Source: Streptomyces sp. NBC_00464
Lineage (GTDB): Bacteria; Actinomycetota; Actinomycetes; Streptomycetales; Streptomycetaceae
NCBI RefSeq assembly: GCF_036013915.1
Contig: NZ_CP107899.1
Location: 4,154,001-4,218,000, forward strand
Direction: 5' to 3'
Length of the DNA: 64,000 nucleotides
Of this stretch, positions 16,178 through 26,219 are shown piece by piece; the stretch's first letter is position 1, and each line of letters opens with the position of its first letter. The notes under the pieces were generated by a model. It was not told the origin of the DNA. It was given only the letters and a program-made list of their open reading frames with translations, and ran no database searches. The position numbers and the translations under genes were made by a program.

Positions 16178-17236
16178 CTAGCGATCGGGCTCGGAATCCT
16201 TGAGCCAGCTGATGAGTTCGGCGGAGAACCCGGCCGGATCCTCCTCGTGGGGGAAGTGCCCCAGACCGTCGAAAAGTCGCCAACGGTACGGCGCCTCGAC
16301 GTATTCGCCGGACCCCGCCGAGCTCCGGGTTCGGACCGCCGGATCGAGTGAACCGTGCAGATGCAGGGTGGGCACCCGCACCGGCCGCTTCATGCGCCGG
16401 TTGAACTGGATGCCGTCCGGTCGAGCCAGCGAACGCACCATCCAGCGGTAGGGCTCGATCGAGCAGTGCGCGGTCGAGGGGATGGACATGGCGCGCCGGT
16501 AGACGTCCAGCGTCGCGTCGTCGGGGAACTCCGCCGTGCCCGGTCCGGCCCACTCGTGGATCAGCCGCCCCACCAACGCCGCATCGTCCGCCACGAGCTG
16601 ACGCTCCGGCACCCACGGCCGCTGGAAGCCCCAGATGTACGAGCCCGCGCGCGACTGGGCGAAGTCGGAGAGCATCGAGGAGCGCCACCGGCGCGGATGC
16701 GGCATCGAGGAGACGACCAGCCGGCGCACCAGCTTCGGACGCATCACCGCGGCCGTCCAGGCCAGGTAGCCGCCCATGTCGTGGCCGACCAGCGCGGCGT
16801 CCGGCTCGCCGAGTGAGCGGATGACGCCGGTGATGTCGAGCGCCAGGTTGGCGGGGTCGTAACCGCGTGGCGTCCGGTCGCTGCCGCCCACTCCGCGCAG
16901 GTCCATCGCAACGGCCCGGAAGCCCGCGTCGGCGAGTGCCGGGAGCTGGTGGCGCCAGGTCCACCAGAACTGCGGAAAGCCGTGCAGGAGGAGGACCAGG
17001 GGCCCTTCCCCCATTTCGGCGATGTGGAAGCGGGCACCGTTGGCCGCGACGTCCCGGTGGGTCCAGGGGCCTTCGATGCGGACGGGGCCGCCGGCCGCGG
17101 CAGCGGGGCCCGACGGGCCACCTGGGGCCGGGGAGGCCGGGATGGGGGCGGGGCCCGCCGGACCGGCCGGCTTCTCGTGGCCTGCCCGGTCTTCCGGGCC
17201 CACAGGGCGGAATGCGCTGGAATCGGGGACCGTCAT
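16178..17236 (-). CDS. alpha/beta hydrolase, epoxide-hydrolase-like (EphE type)
   Basis: 352 aa. About 60 Pro/Gly/Ala-rich N-terminal residues lead into an alpha/beta hydrolase core. HGFPQFWWTWRHQLPAL contains the HGxP oxyanion motif, GHDMGGYLAW the nucleophile elbow with Asp (not Ser), and GLGHFPHEEDP the catalytic histidine. An aspartate nucleophile points to an epoxide hydrolase or dehalogenase rather than an esterase. The cap-domain tyrosines are plausible (for example SYIWGFQRPW). The gene overlaps the holin-like gene before it by ATGA. The neighbours match Rv3670 (ephE) and Rv3669 in M. tuberculosis. The natural substrate is unknown. Confidence 0.88.
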   Translation of the reverse strand: MTVPDSSAFRPVGPEDRAGHEKPAGPAGPAPIPASPAPGGPSGPAAAAGGPVRIEGPWTHRDVAANGARFHIAEMGEGPLVLLLHGFPQFWWTWRHQLPALADAGFRAVAMDLRGVGGSDRTPRGYDPANLALDITGVIRSLGEPDAALVGHDMGGYLAWTAAVMRPKLVRRLVVSSMPHPRRWRSSMLSDFAQSRAGSYIWGFQRPWVPERQLVADDAALVGRLIHEWAGPGTAEFPDDATLDVYRRAMSIPSTAHCSIEPYRWMVRSLARPDGIQFNRRMKRPVRVPTLHLHGSLDPAVRTRSSAGSGEYVEAPYRWRLFDGLGHFPHEEDPAGFSAELISWLKDSEPDR

Positions 17237-17763
17237 GTGGATGAGCGTGCCACAGCTGACGCCTTGTCCTGGACCGGACGGTTCTCGATGGCCTTGTCCG
17301 CAAGTGTGCTGCCGCCCACCGGCAGGATCGCGTCGGCGCCGACGGTCGCCCGCGGGTGCGGCTTGACGCCCTGCAGGACGGCGGCGGTCTGCTTGGCCGA
17401 GGCGATGGACTTCTCCGGCGGCTTGACCTTCTTGAACTTGGCGTAGCCGAAGAGTGCGAGCAGGATCCCCAGCAGGATGAACGCACCGCCCACGATCAGG
17501 AACGACCAGGCGAGCCCCAGTCCCAGGTTGTGGATTCCGTACGCGGCCGCGAAGCTCAGCACCGGGATGGCGAACAGAATCAGCACACCCGTGACGATGA
17601 ACGCCACGCTGCCGATGACGCCGCGCTTGACGTCCTGTCGCACCTCGGCCTTGGCCAGGGCAATCTCGTCGTGCACCAGCGCCGACAGTTCGGCCGTCGC
17701 CGAGGCGACCAGCTGGCCGAGACTACGGTCGGCGCTGCCCGCGTAATTGCCGGGGTCGCTCAT
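17233..17763 (-). CDS. holin-X (phage holin superfamily) membrane protein
   Basis: 176 aa. The N-terminal amphipathic part (LGQLVASATAELSALVHDEIALAKAEV) and two hydrophobic helices (about residues 50-72 and 82-108, with LGLAWSFLIVGGAFILLGILLALFGY) match the actinobacterial holin-X / DUF1469 group. A disordered Lys/Ala/Pro tail follows. Despite the name, these proteins are chromosomal and their role is unknown. The start has GGAGAGGGAG upstream. The gene is cotranslated with the hydrolase downstream by ATGA overlap; nhaA follows divergently away on the same strand 39 nt upstream, so the three may form one operon. Confidence 0.85.
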   Translation of the reverse strand: MSDPGNYAGSADRSLGQLVASATAELSALVHDEIALAKAEVRQDVKRGVIGSVAFIVTGVLILFAIPVLSFAAAYGIHNLGLGLAWSFLIVGGAFILLGILLALFGYAKFKKVKPPEKSIASAKQTAAVLQGVKPHPRATVGADAILPVGGSTLADKAIENRPVQDKASAVARSST

Positions 17764-17802
17764 CCCTGACTCCCTCTCCTGTTCAACACATCCGATGTCA
17801 GA

Positions 17803-19209
17803 TCATGCCGGACTGTCCGGCTTGCTGCTCGCTGCCCCCGCCAGTTGGGCAAGGCGGCGGTGCTCGGCCGCCTTCTTCTCGTACAGCGCGGCCATTCGCA
17901 GGTGGTACTCCGGATCGTCCTGCTCGTAGATGTCCGGGACCCCGGACGCGTCCTCGTCGAGTTCCTCGGCGTCGAACAGCTCCCGGTATCTGCGTACCCG
18001 CAGTTTGAGCAGTACACCGGAGAGTACGGCGGCAATCAGCGAACCGATGAGAACCGACGCCTTGATCTCGTTGATCATGTCGTCGTCGCCGACGAAGGCG
18101 AGCTCCCCGATCAGCAGCGAGACGGTGAAGCCGATGCCGGCGAGTGAGGCGACCGCGAATACATCGGCCCAGGCCAGGTCCTTGTTCAGCTCCGCCTTGG
18201 TGAACCGGGTGGCCAGCCACGTACCGCCGAAGATGCCGATGGTCTTGCCGGCGACGAGTCCCAGGACGACACCGAGCGTTTCGGGCCGGGTGAACACGCC
18301 GGCCAGCGCGCCGCCTGAGAGGGAGACCCCGGCGGAGAAGAGCGCGAAGAGCGGTACGGCGAAACCGGCGGACAGCGGGCGGACCAGGTGTTCGATGCGT
18401 TCGCCGGGGGAGTGGTCCTCGCCCTCGCGCCGGGTGCAGCGCAGCATCAGGCCCATGGCGACACCGGCGATGGTGGCGTGGACGCCGCTGTTGTACATCA
18501 GCCCCCAGATGACCAGGGCGAGCGGTACGTAGACGTACCAGCCGCGCACGTTCAGCCGCAGCAGCAGATAGAAGACGGCCAGACCGACGAAGGCGCCGAT
18601 GAGAGCGATGAAGTCGATGTTCTCGGTGAAGAACACCGCGATGATCAGGATCGCGAAGAGGTCGTCGACGACGGCGAGGGTCAGCAGGAACGCGCGGAGC
18701 GCGGACGGCAGCGAGGTGCCGATGACGGCGAGGACGGCGAGCGCGAAGGCGATGTCGGTGGCCGTGGGGACGGCCCAGCCGTCCGTGGAGCCGTTGCCGA
18801 TCACGTTCACCAGCGTGTAGACGACGGCCGGCACGGCCATTCCGCACAGCGCGGCGACGACCGGGAGCGCGGCCGCCTTCGGGTCGCGCAGCTCACCCGC
18901 GACGAGTTCGCGCTTGAGCTCGACACCCGCCACGAAGAAGAAGACCGCGAGCAGTCCGTCGGCCGCCCAGTGCGCCACGGAGAGATGGAGGCCGAGCGAC
19001 CCGGGCCCGATGTGGAAATGGCTGACCGACGAGTAGCTCGATCCGAAGGTGTTCGCCCAGATGAGTGCGCCCACGGCGGCGACCAGCAGGATGACTCCGC
19101 CGACGGTCTCCGTGCGCAGGGCGTCGGTGAGGTAGTTGCGCTCGGGGAGCGGCAGGCGTCCCAGGAAGGTGCGACGCGGGGAGGGGGGTGCGGGGGTGGG
19201 CGTGGCCAC
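17803..19209 (-). CDS. nhaA: Na+/H+ antiporter NhaA
   Basis: 468 aa from a GTG (VATPTPAPPSPRRTFLGRL) with GGAGG about 8 nt upstream; a longer frame exists but lacks a ribosome binding site. About 11 membrane segments. The NhaA hallmarks are visible: DGLLAVFFFVAGVELKRELVAGEL, the TDIAFALAVLAVIG segment and AVVDDLFAILIIA, the last with the paired ion-binding aspartates. A charged cytoplasmic C-terminal tail of about 65 residues (EELDEDASGVPDIYEQDDPEYHLRM) exceeds that of enterobacterial NhaA. The protein exchanges internal sodium for protons in pH and salt homeostasis. Confidence 0.95.
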   Translation of the reverse strand: MATPTPAPPSPRRTFLGRLPLPERNYLTDALRTETVGGVILLVAAVGALIWANTFGSSYSSVSHFHIGPGSLGLHLSVAHWAADGLLAVFFFVAGVELKRELVAGELRDPKAAALPVVAALCGMAVPAVVYTLVNVIGNGSTDGWAVPTATDIAFALAVLAVIGTSLPSALRAFLLTLAVVDDLFAILIIAVFFTENIDFIALIGAFVGLAVFYLLLRLNVRGWYVYVPLALVIWGLMYNSGVHATIAGVAMGLMLRCTRREGEDHSPGERIEHLVRPLSAGFAVPLFALFSAGVSLSGGALAGVFTRPETLGVVLGLVAGKTIGIFGGTWLATRFTKAELNKDLAWADVFAVASLAGIGFTVSLLIGELAFVGDDDMINEIKASVLIGSLIAAVLSGVLLKLRVRRYRELFDAEELDEDASGVPDIYEQDDPEYHLRMAALYEKKAAEHRRLAQLAGAASSKPDSPA

Positions 19210-19371
19210 GGGGGGAGACCTCCGGGTCGGTACGGCAGCGATGGCATGGCTGATGCACTTGCCGACCAGACTTCCCGGCACACCCTGTGGAGATTTCTTA
19301 TCGTTTTATTGATCAGCTGCCACTGTACCCGGGGTGCGCGGGGCGGTGACCGGTGATCATCACCCTAAATG

Positions 19372-19410
19372 CCCGAAGGGCATCCGGCGCGTTGCCGGAT
19401 GCCCTTCGGG
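19372..19410 (-). terminator. terminator hairpin after acs
   Basis: A perfect 17-bp stem (19372-19388 with 19394-19410, loop GCGTT) lies 84 nt downstream of the acs stop codon. It separates acs from nhaA, both read leftwards. Confidence 0.8.
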
Positions 19411-19423
19411 GGGTGCACTGCTT

Positions 19424-19497
19424 CTCGGGTTCCTGAGGTGTCTCGGGTCCCTGGGGTCCCTGGGACCTCCGAGGATTCTGAGGTCCCTCGGGTCTCA
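19424..19497. repeat. imperfect CTCGGGTYCCTG / GGTCCCTGGG repeats
   Basis: The 3' untranslated region of acs holds a run of related short units: TCGGGTTCCTG, TCGGGTCCCTG, GGGTCCCTGGG, GAGGTCCCTCGGG. They can pair with each other in several ways. The final units reach the acs stop codon. Confidence 0.45.
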
Positions 19498-21450
19498 GTC
19501 CTCGGAGGAGGACTGGGGCAGCTGGGTCTGGATGAGGTCCATGACCGAGGAGTCGGTCAGTGTGGTGACGTCGCCCAGGGCGCGGTTCTCGGCGACGTCG
19601 CGGAGGAGGCGTCGCATGATCTTGCCGGAGCGGGTCTTGGGGAGTTCGGCGACCGGCATGATCCGCTTGGGCTTGGCGATGGGGCCGAGGGTGGTGCCGA
19701 CGTGGTTGCGGAGTTCCGCGACAAGGTCGTCGGAGGCGGTGGCGGTGCCGCGCAGGATGACGAACGCGACGATGGCCTGGCCGGTCGTCTCGTCGGCGGC
19801 GCCGACGACGGCGGCCTCGGCGACTGCCGGGTGCGACACGAGCGCGGATTCGACCTCGGTGGTCGAGATGTTGTGTCCGGACACGAGCATGACGTCGTCG
19901 ACGCGGCCCAGCAGCCAGATGTCGCCGTCCTCGTCCTTCTTGGCGCCGTCGCCCGCGAAGTACTTGCCCTCGAAGCGGGACCAGTAGGTGTCGAGGAACC
20001 GCTGGTCGTCGCGCCAGATGGTGCGCAGCATGGAGGGCCACGGCTCGGTGAGGACGAGGTAGCCGCCTCCGCCGTCCGGTACCTCGCGGGCCTCGTCGTC
20101 GACGACAGTGGCGGAGATGCCCGGCAGGGCGCGCTGGGCGCTGCCCGGCTTGGTCTCGGTGACGCCGGGGAGCGGCGAGATCATCATCGCGCCGGTCTCG
20201 GTCTGCCACCAGGTGTCCACGATCGGGCACTTGTCGGCGCCGATGTGCTTGCGGTACCACATCCACGCCTCGGGGTTGATCGGCTCACCGACCGAACCCA
20301 GGACCCGGAGACTGCTCAGGTCGAACTTGGCGGGGATGTCGTCACCCCACTTCATGAACGTGCGGATCGCGGTCGGCGCGGTGTAGAGGATCGTGACGCC
20401 GTACTTCTGGACGATCTCCCAGAAGCGCCCCTGGTGCGGGGTGTCGGGCGTGCCCTCGTACATGACCTGCGTCGCACCGTTGGCCAGCGGCCCGTAGACG
20501 ATGTAGGAGTGGCCGGTCACCCAGCCGATGTCGGCGGTGCACCAGTAGACATCGGTCTCGGGCTTCAGGTCGAAGACCGCATGGTGGGTGTAAGCGGCCT
20601 GGGTGAGGTAGCCGCCGGAGGTGTGCAGGATGCCCTTGGGCTTCCCGGTCGTGCCCGAGGTGTAGAGGATGAACAGCGGCTGCTCGGCCTCGAACGCCTC
20701 GGGGGTGTGCTCGGTGGACTGGCGCGCGGTGATCTCGTGCCACCAGACGTCGCGTCCCTCGGTCCACGCGGTGTCCTGGCCGGTGCGGCGGACGACGAGG
20801 ACGTGCTCGACGCTGTCGATACGGGAGACGGCGTCGTCGACCGCGGGCTTGAGCGCGGAGGGCTTGCCGCGGCGGTAGCCGCCGTCGGAGGTGATGACGA
20901 CCTTCGCGTCCGCGTCCTGGATGCGGGCGGCGATGGCGTCGGCGGAGAAGCCGCCGAAGACGACCGAGTGCGCGGCACCGATGCGGGCGCAGGCCAGCAT
21001 CGCTACGGCGGCCTCGGGGATCATCGGCAGGTAGACGGCGACGCGGTCGCCCTTGCCGACACCGAGCTCGGTCAGCGCGTTCGCCGCGCGGGAGACCTCG
21101 TCCTTCAGCTCCGCGTAGGTGATGGCACGGCTGTCGCCGGGCTCGCCCTCGAAGTGGATGGCGACCCGGTCGCCGTTGCCCGCCTCGACGTGACGGTCCA
21201 CGCAGTTGTACGCGACGTTGAGCTCGCCGTCCGCGAACCACTTCGCGAAGGGCGGGTTGCTCCAGTCGAGCGTCTCGGTCGGCTCGGTGGCCCAGGTCAG
21301 GCGGCGGGCCTGCTCGGCCCAGAAGCCCAGCCGGTCCGCCTTGGCCTGCTCGTACGCCTCCGCTGTGACGTTGGCGTTCGCGGCCAGATCGGCAGGCGGT
21401 GCGAACCGCCGCTCCTCACGAAGCAGATTGGCCAAGCTTTCGTTGCTCAC
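19495..21450 (-). CDS. acsA: acetyl-coenzyme A synthetase
   Basis: 651 aa from the GTG that reads [16 protein letters not shown], with GGGAGA 5 nt upstream. It carries the AMP-binding motif [11 protein letters not shown], the adenylation core ([18 protein letters not shown]) and the C-terminal RSGKIMRR with the acetylatable lysine K610. It activates acetate with ATP and CoA for entry into central metabolism. Length and motifs are complete. In other bacteria lysine acetylation by a GNAT enzyme shuts it off, and the conserved lysine makes that likely here. A strong hairpin follows the gene. Confidence 0.97.
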   Translation of the reverse strand: MSNESLANLLREERRFAPPADLAANANVTAEAYEQAKADRLGFWAEQARRLTWATEPTETLDWSNPPFAKWFADGELNVAYNCVDRHVEAGNGDRVAIHFEGEPGDSRAITYAELKDEVSRAANALTELGVGKGDRVAVYLPMIPEAAVAMLACARIGAAHSVVFGGFSADAIAARIQDADAKVVITSDGGYRRGKPSALKPAVDDAVSRIDSVEHVLVVRRTGQDTAWTEGRDVWWHEITARQSTEHTPEAFEAEQPLFILYTSGTTGKPKGILHTSGGYLTQAAYTHHAVFDLKPETDVYWCTADIGWVTGHSYIVYGPLANGATQVMYEGTPDTPHQGRFWEIVQKYGVTILYTAPTAIRTFMKWGDDIPAKFDLSSLRVLGSVGEPINPEAWMWYRKHIGADKCPIVDTWWQTETGAMMISPLPGVTETKPGSAQRALPGISATVVDDEAREVPDGGGGYLVLTEPWPSMLRTIWRDDQRFLDTYWSRFEGKYFAGDGAKKDEDGDIWLLGRVDDVMLVSGHNISTTEVESALVSHPAVAEAAVVGAADETTGQAIVAFVILRGTATASDDLVAELRNHVGTTLGPIAKPKRIMPVAELPKTRSGKIMRRLLRDVAENRALGDVTTLTDSSVMDLIQTQLPQSSSED

Positions 21451-21714
21451 GACATCTCCCAGTCCCAGGGTGTCCGTTGTGTCCCGGGGCATAGCTCATC
21501 AGGCCGGGGGCCGGGTGACAAGTGCCTACCGGGAATTGGTTTAGACCTGTGTCTTCGTGTATGGGGGCACGATCCCGCTTCCGCGGCGGGGTGATGCGGT
21601 GGTGCAGGTTCCTCGTGCGTGGTGCTGCTGCACAGTGGTGCGTGTGCGGTGTTGCGGTGGCGCGGTGTGCGGAAGCGGGACCACAAGGTCTCACGGGCCC
21701 GGAGGGGATGTGGT

Positions 21715-24591
21715 TCAGGCGCTGGTACGCGCCAGTTCGGCCGGATGGGATGGCCCAACCGGCTCAGCTGAAGGAAATGGATGGGACGGCCTGATCGGGT
21801 CGAACACCTCGTCGAGCCCGCTGCCGGCATTCGCGCCCTCTGTCAGCAGATACGACTGGGCCTCGGCCACATGGAAATACATGCCATGGAGTTGAAGGGT
21901 GCCTTCGGCGAGGCGTCGTGAAACCGACGTATGGGCCCGCAGATGGTCGAGCTGTTGGACGACGTTGGTGAGGCAGAGCTGCTCCACCGCATCGGCGGGC
22001 AGCCGGCCGGAGATCCGGGCCCAGGACCGGTCGCGCGAGGCCATCCGCTCCAGGCTGGGGAGCCCGTGCCGGAGCCAGCGCCAGAGAGCAGTCTCCGGGC
22101 CCTCCGGCCTGGTGCCCAGCAACGCGTTCATCGCGCCGCAGCCGGAGTGCCCGCAGATGGTGATCGACTCGACTCCCAGCACATCCACCGCGTACTCAAT
22201 GGCCGCACCGACCGAGTGGTCGCCGGCCTCGGAATCGGGCGATGGCACGAGATTGCCGATGTTGCGGACCGTGAACAGGTCACCGGGACCGCTCGCCGTG
22301 ATCATGCTCGTCACCAGCCGGGAATCCGCGCAGGTGATGAACAGCTGCGAGGGGCGCTGCCCCTCCTCGGCGAGTCTTGCCAGCTCCTCACGGACCAGCG
22401 GAGCCGTATTGCGCTGAAACGAACTGAGGCCGCTGACCAGCCGTTGACTGCCGGTCGGGCGCGGCCGGGCAGCCACATGATCCGGCGCGAACTCGCCCGC
22501 GCGATCCGGTGCGCGATCTGGTGCGTGGGCCGCTGCGTGGTCCGGTACGGGACCGGTCGTGTGTCCCTCGGCGTGACCGGGTGCCTCGGGGGCGAGGAGG
22601 GAGCCGGGCCGTGCCTCGGCGTCCGAGTCCTGGGCGTCCCGGTTTGTATGCACAGGTGTGGGCGCTGCTTGCCGTGCGCCTGTAGCGGGGTGGACGGGAA
22701 CGGCGTCGGTCATGTCGGCCGCAGCCGCAGCGACATGAGTCACGGGCGTCGCTGCGCTCGTTCCCGTACCGCCGTCCGTACGTGTACCCGTACCCGTACC
22801 GCTGTCTGCATCCGCATACGTATGCGTACTCGCTCCCGGGCCGGCGACGGGCACATGCTCCGGCCGGTCGTGGCAGTGGTGGTTGCGCCAGGGGGTCCAG
22901 GGGCGGCAACAGGAATGCGCGGCAGAGGCGGGTTCGGCGATTCTGCCTCCGGACCTGCCGGTGAAGGCGACCCGGCCACCGTGGGCGGCATGAGCATTGC
23001 TCCAGTCATGGATCAGCTCGTATGCCGCGTGATCCATGAAGAAGCCGTCCAACTCGACGACCACGTCCGCGTCATGAGGCAGCTGGCCCAGCGCTCTGCT
23101 GAGACGGGGCACAGCGAGAAACGTCAACTGTCCCCGCACGATCACCAGATGCTTTCCATCACGGTCGGAAACGGTGATCCGGGTGCGGGCCAGCCGGTGC
23201 AGGGCGACGGCCACCGCCACGGCGATGCCGATCGCCACACCCTTGAGTACGCCGAAGAGCAGCACGCCGGTGATTGTCGCGCCGTACACCAGGAATTCCC
23301 GGTGCCTGTGAACGTTACGGATGTGGGCGAAGTTCACCATCTGGATGCCAACCACCATGACCAGCGCGCCGAGGGCGGCCAGCGGGATCCACTCCAGCGC
23401 GGTGACCAGCAGGCCGGTGGCGAGCAGGACCCAGACGCCGTGCAGCACGGTGGACGCGCGCCCGGTCGCTCCGGCCCGTACATTTGCCGAGCTTCGCACC
23501 GCGCCGCCGGAGACCGCCAGTCCGCCGAGCAGGCCGGATACGGCGTTGGCGATGCCCTGTGCGCGTAGCTCCCGGTCGAGGTCGGAGCGTTTGGCCCGGG
23601 GGGCGGCTGCGGCGGAACCCGTCTCGGAGGCATCGGCGGTGCGTCCGCCGGGATGACCGCTGTCGCTCTCGACGGCGGGCCCGGTCGACCGCTCGCGGTT
23701 CCGGTCGGCAGTCAGCTTGTCCACAGCGACAGCGGCGAGCAGCGATTCCAGACTGGCCACCAGCATCATCGTGAATACGGCGGTCGCCAGGCCGAGCACA
23801 GGTCCCTGGGGCATCTCAGGCAGTGCGTGCGAGCGCCAGGACGGCAGGTCGACCCGGGCGATCGAGGGCGCCGCGAGCGCGGCCACCGCAGTGGCCACGG
23901 CCACCGAGGCCAGGGCTGCCGGGACTCGCCGCATGATCCGTCCGGACCGTCCCGGGATTCGCGGCCACAGCACCAGGATCCCGACGGTGAGCGCGCCGAT
24001 CAATGGTGCCGCCGGCCCTACGCGCTCCAACTGGGCGGGCAGATGAAGGGCGTTGGAGACGGCCGAGCTCTGCGGCGTACCGCCGAGCACGATGTGCAGT
24101 TGGGCGAGTGCGATCGCCACGCCGATGCCGGCGAGCGTGCCATGGACGATGGCGGGACTGACGGCCAGTGCGCTGCGCGCGGCCCGTAGAGAGCCCAGCA
24201 CGATCTGCAGCAAACCTGCGCCGATGGTGATCGCACAGGTGGTGCGCCAGCCGTAGACCTGGATCAACTCGGCTGTCACCACGGTCAGTCCGGCGGACGG
24301 GCCGGAGACCTGCAAAGGGGTGCCGCCGAGCAGTCCGGCGACGATGCCGCCGACTGCGGCGGAGATGAGGCCTGCCTCCAGCGGGGCGTCCATGGCGACG
24401 GCCAGGCCGAGCGACATGGGGACGGCGAGCAGAAAGACAGTGATCGATGCGGACAGGTCGGCGCCAGCGATGCGGAATCGTCCGCCGCGGTGCGGCGGTG
24501 GCGGGCTGTGAGGGCGCTTGACTCCCGAGGATCGGGGAGGGCGCGAACTGCGGGATGAGTGGTCATGACGAGTGGGGACGCAGGCAGACAT
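21715..24591 (-). CDS. SulP-type anion transporter fused to beta-carbonic anhydrase
   Basis: 958 aa from an ATG with GGAGACGGG upstream. Residues about 35-455 form a SulP/SLC26 membrane domain (LSASITVFLLAVPMSLGLAVAMDAPLEAGL, QVSGPSAGLTVVTAEL), with a hydrophilic insert near 290-330. A STAS-like domain follows (about 475-545). A His/Ala/Asp/Thr/Gly-rich linker of about 140 residues (560-700) leads to a beta-class carbonic anhydrase with ITCADSRLV (about 750) and GHSGCGAMN (about 815), giving the Cys-Asp-His-Cys zinc set. The fusion suggests coupling of bicarbonate transport to CO2/bicarbonate interconversion at the membrane. It is divergent from the deacetylase gene. Confidence 0.92.
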   Translation of the reverse strand: MSACVPTRHDHSSRSSRPPRSSGVKRPHSPPPPHRGGRFRIAGADLSASITVFLLAVPMSLGLAVAMDAPLEAGLISAAVGGIVAGLLGGTPLQVSGPSAGLTVVTAELIQVYGWRTTCAITIGAGLLQIVLGSLRAARSALAVSPAIVHGTLAGIGVAIALAQLHIVLGGTPQSSAVSNALHLPAQLERVGPAAPLIGALTVGILVLWPRIPGRSGRIMRRVPAALASVAVATAVAALAAPSIARVDLPSWRSHALPEMPQGPVLGLATAVFTMMLVASLESLLAAVAVDKLTADRNRERSTGPAVESDSGHPGGRTADASETGSAAAAPRAKRSDLDRELRAQGIANAVSGLLGGLAVSGGAVRSSANVRAGATGRASTVLHGVWVLLATGLLVTALEWIPLAALGALVMVVGIQMVNFAHIRNVHRHREFLVYGATITGVLLFGVLKGVAIGIAVAVAVALHRLARTRITVSDRDGKHLVIVRGQLTFLAVPRLSRALGQLPHDADVVVELDGFFMDHAAYELIHDWSNAHAAHGGRVAFTGRSGGRIAEPASAAHSCCRPWTPWRNHHCHDRPEHVPVAGPGASTHTYADADSGTGTGTRTDGGTGTSAATPVTHVAAAAADMTDAVPVHPATGARQAAPTPVHTNRDAQDSDAEARPGSLLAPEAPGHAEGHTTGPVPDHAAAHAPDRAPDRAGEFAPDHVAARPRPTGSQRLVSGLSSFQRNTAPLVREELARLAEEGQRPSQLFITCADSRLVTSMITASGPGDLFTVRNIGNLVPSPDSEAGDHSVGAAIEYAVDVLGVESITICGHSGCGAMNALLGTRPEGPETALWRWLRHGLPSLERMASRDRSWARISGRLPADAVEQLCLTNVVQQLDHLRAHTSVSRRLAEGTLQLHGMYFHVAEAQSYLLTEGANAGSGLDEVFDPIRPSHPFPSAEPVGPSHPAELARTSA

Positions 24592-24690
24592 GTTTCCCGT
24601 CTCCTCCGGGGCAGCGCGGTCGCGGAACGTGGGGACGCGGCCGTGGGTCACGGCGTGCAGCGGCGGGATATCTCAACTCTCGGTAAACAG

Positions 24691-24720
24691 ATCGTAATGG
24701 AGAGTAAAGATGCGTGTCCA
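24691..24720 (-). promoter_or_regulatory. candidate promoter for the SulP-carbonic anhydrase gene
   Basis: On the minus strand TGGACA and TACGAT are separated by 18 nt, close to the housekeeping sigma consensus. The -10 end lies about 100 nt before the start codon at 24591. Not tested. Confidence 0.4.
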
Positions 24721-24875
24721 GGATTAAGGGCAAATGGGCCATTCAAGCACCCGTTCCAGTGAATAGGCAGCTTTTCATGCGGCCTGTCGCCCGAATTTGT
24801 GTGCAGCGCGTGCGACTTTGACCGCGCCGTGTCGGCACTTCGGCGCAAGTTACCTGCAAGGAAGAGGGTGAGCGG

Positions 24876-26219
24876 ATGATGGCCGCCACGAAGAGGTTCG
24901 CCTTGGGCGTCATCGCTGTTGCGCTGGTCGCGGGAGTGGCTGGCTGCACCGGGTCGGGTTCCGGTCCGGGCGGTTCTGGCCCCGGTGCCGCGAACGGCGC
25001 CGCAGGGGCCAAGAAGAAGGCGGCCGAAGCGGCCCCCAAGAGTGTGTTCCGGCTCATCGGCGACGGTTCGACCGCCTTCACGGGTGCCCAGCCGAAACAG
25101 CCGGCTGCGCGCCGCCTGGCACCTGGTCAGAAGCCCCCGCAGTTCGTGGTGTTCTCCTGGGACGGGGCAGGAGAGGACAGCCAGCGGCTCTTCTCGCACT
25201 TCCGCAAGGTGGGCAAGAAGTATCACGCGAACATGACGTACTTCCTCAGCGGCGTGTACCTGCTGCCGGAGGCGAAGCGCAAGCTCTATGACCCGCCGAA
25301 GCACAACGCGGGCAGTTCCGATATCGGCTTCAACGACACCGAGGGCATCCGGGACACCCTTGCCCAGGTCCGTGGTGCCTGGCTGGACGGCAACGAGATC
25401 GGCACCCACTTCAACGGCCACTTCTGCGGCAAGGACGGCGGTGTCGGCACCTGGTCCGTCGACGAGTGGAAGAGCGAGATCAGCCAGGCCAAGTCGTTTG
25501 TGAAGGGCTGGAAGAGCAACGATCCGGATCTCAAGGACGACAAGTCGCTGCCCTTCGACTACGACAAGGAACTGATCGGTGGCCGGACACCCTGCCTGGA
25601 GGGGCAGAAGAACATGGTTGCGGCGGCGCGCTCGATGGGCTTCCGCTACGACTCCAGCGGAGTCAACGACCAGGTCTGGCCGAAGAAGAAGGACGGCATC
25701 TGGGACCTCTCGATGCAGCTCGTGCCAGTGCCGGGGCGCGAGTTCGAGACCCTGTCGATGGACTACAACTTCATGTTCAACCAGTCCGGAACGACGCAGG
25801 GCGATCCGGACCAGCATGAATACTGGGGCGATCAGATGCGGGACGGCCTGATCCAGGCCTTCGATCGCGCGTACGACGGGAACCGTGCCCCTCTGATCAT
25901 CGGCAACCACTTCGAGTCCTGGAACGGTGGCACGTACATGCGCGCCATCGAGGAGACGATCGAGACGGTGTGCACCAAGAAGGACGTGCGTTGTGTGTCG
26001 TTCAAGCAGCTTGCGGACTGGCTGGACGCGCAGGACCCGGCCACGCTCGCGAAGCTCGGCACGCTGAAGGTCGGCAAGGCGCCGACGACCAGTTGGGCGT
26101 CGTTTCTCGGCGGGGGAGTGAGCCCCGGCAGGGGCGAGGGCGAGGGCGAGGTGCAACGTCAGGGGCAGGCTGAGGCGAAGGCGCCCGCCGGATCTGCGGG
26201 GCACAAGGCCGACCGCTAG
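24876..26219 (+). CDS. lipoprotein with polysaccharide deacetylase-like domain
   Basis: 447 aa. A lipobox VAGVAGC (Cys near residue 24) after a hydrophobic stretch marks it as a lipoprotein, with a Gly/Ala/Lys-rich spacer. The NodB-type domain shows FSWDGAGED (metal/catalytic Asp), GTHFNGHF (H-x3-H zinc ligands) and GGRTPCLEG (the R-x-P motif). It therefore probably deacetylates a cell-wall or capsule polysaccharide from the outer face of the membrane. The C-terminal 45 residues are Gly/Glu/Gln/Lys-rich and disordered. The start is ATGATG, either ATG being possible; GGAAGAGGGTGAG precedes it. It stands alone on the plus strand. Confidence 0.9.
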   Translation: MMAATKRFALGVIAVALVAGVAGCTGSGSGPGGSGPGAANGAAGAKKKAAEAAPKSVFRLIGDGSTAFTGAQPKQPAARRLAPGQKPPQFVVFSWDGAGEDSQRLFSHFRKVGKKYHANMTYFLSGVYLLPEAKRKLYDPPKHNAGSSDIGFNDTEGIRDTLAQVRGAWLDGNEIGTHFNGHFCGKDGGVGTWSVDEWKSEISQAKSFVKGWKSNDPDLKDDKSLPFDYDKELIGGRTPCLEGQKNMVAAARSMGFRYDSSGVNDQVWPKKKDGIWDLSMQLVPVPGREFETLSMDYNFMFNQSGTTQGDPDQHEYWGDQMRDGLIQAFDRAYDGNRAPLIIGNHFESWNGGTYMRAIEETIETVCTKKDVRCVSFKQLADWLDAQDPATLAKLGTLKVGKAPTTSWASFLGGGVSPGRGEGEGEVQRQGQAEAKAPAGSAGHKADR

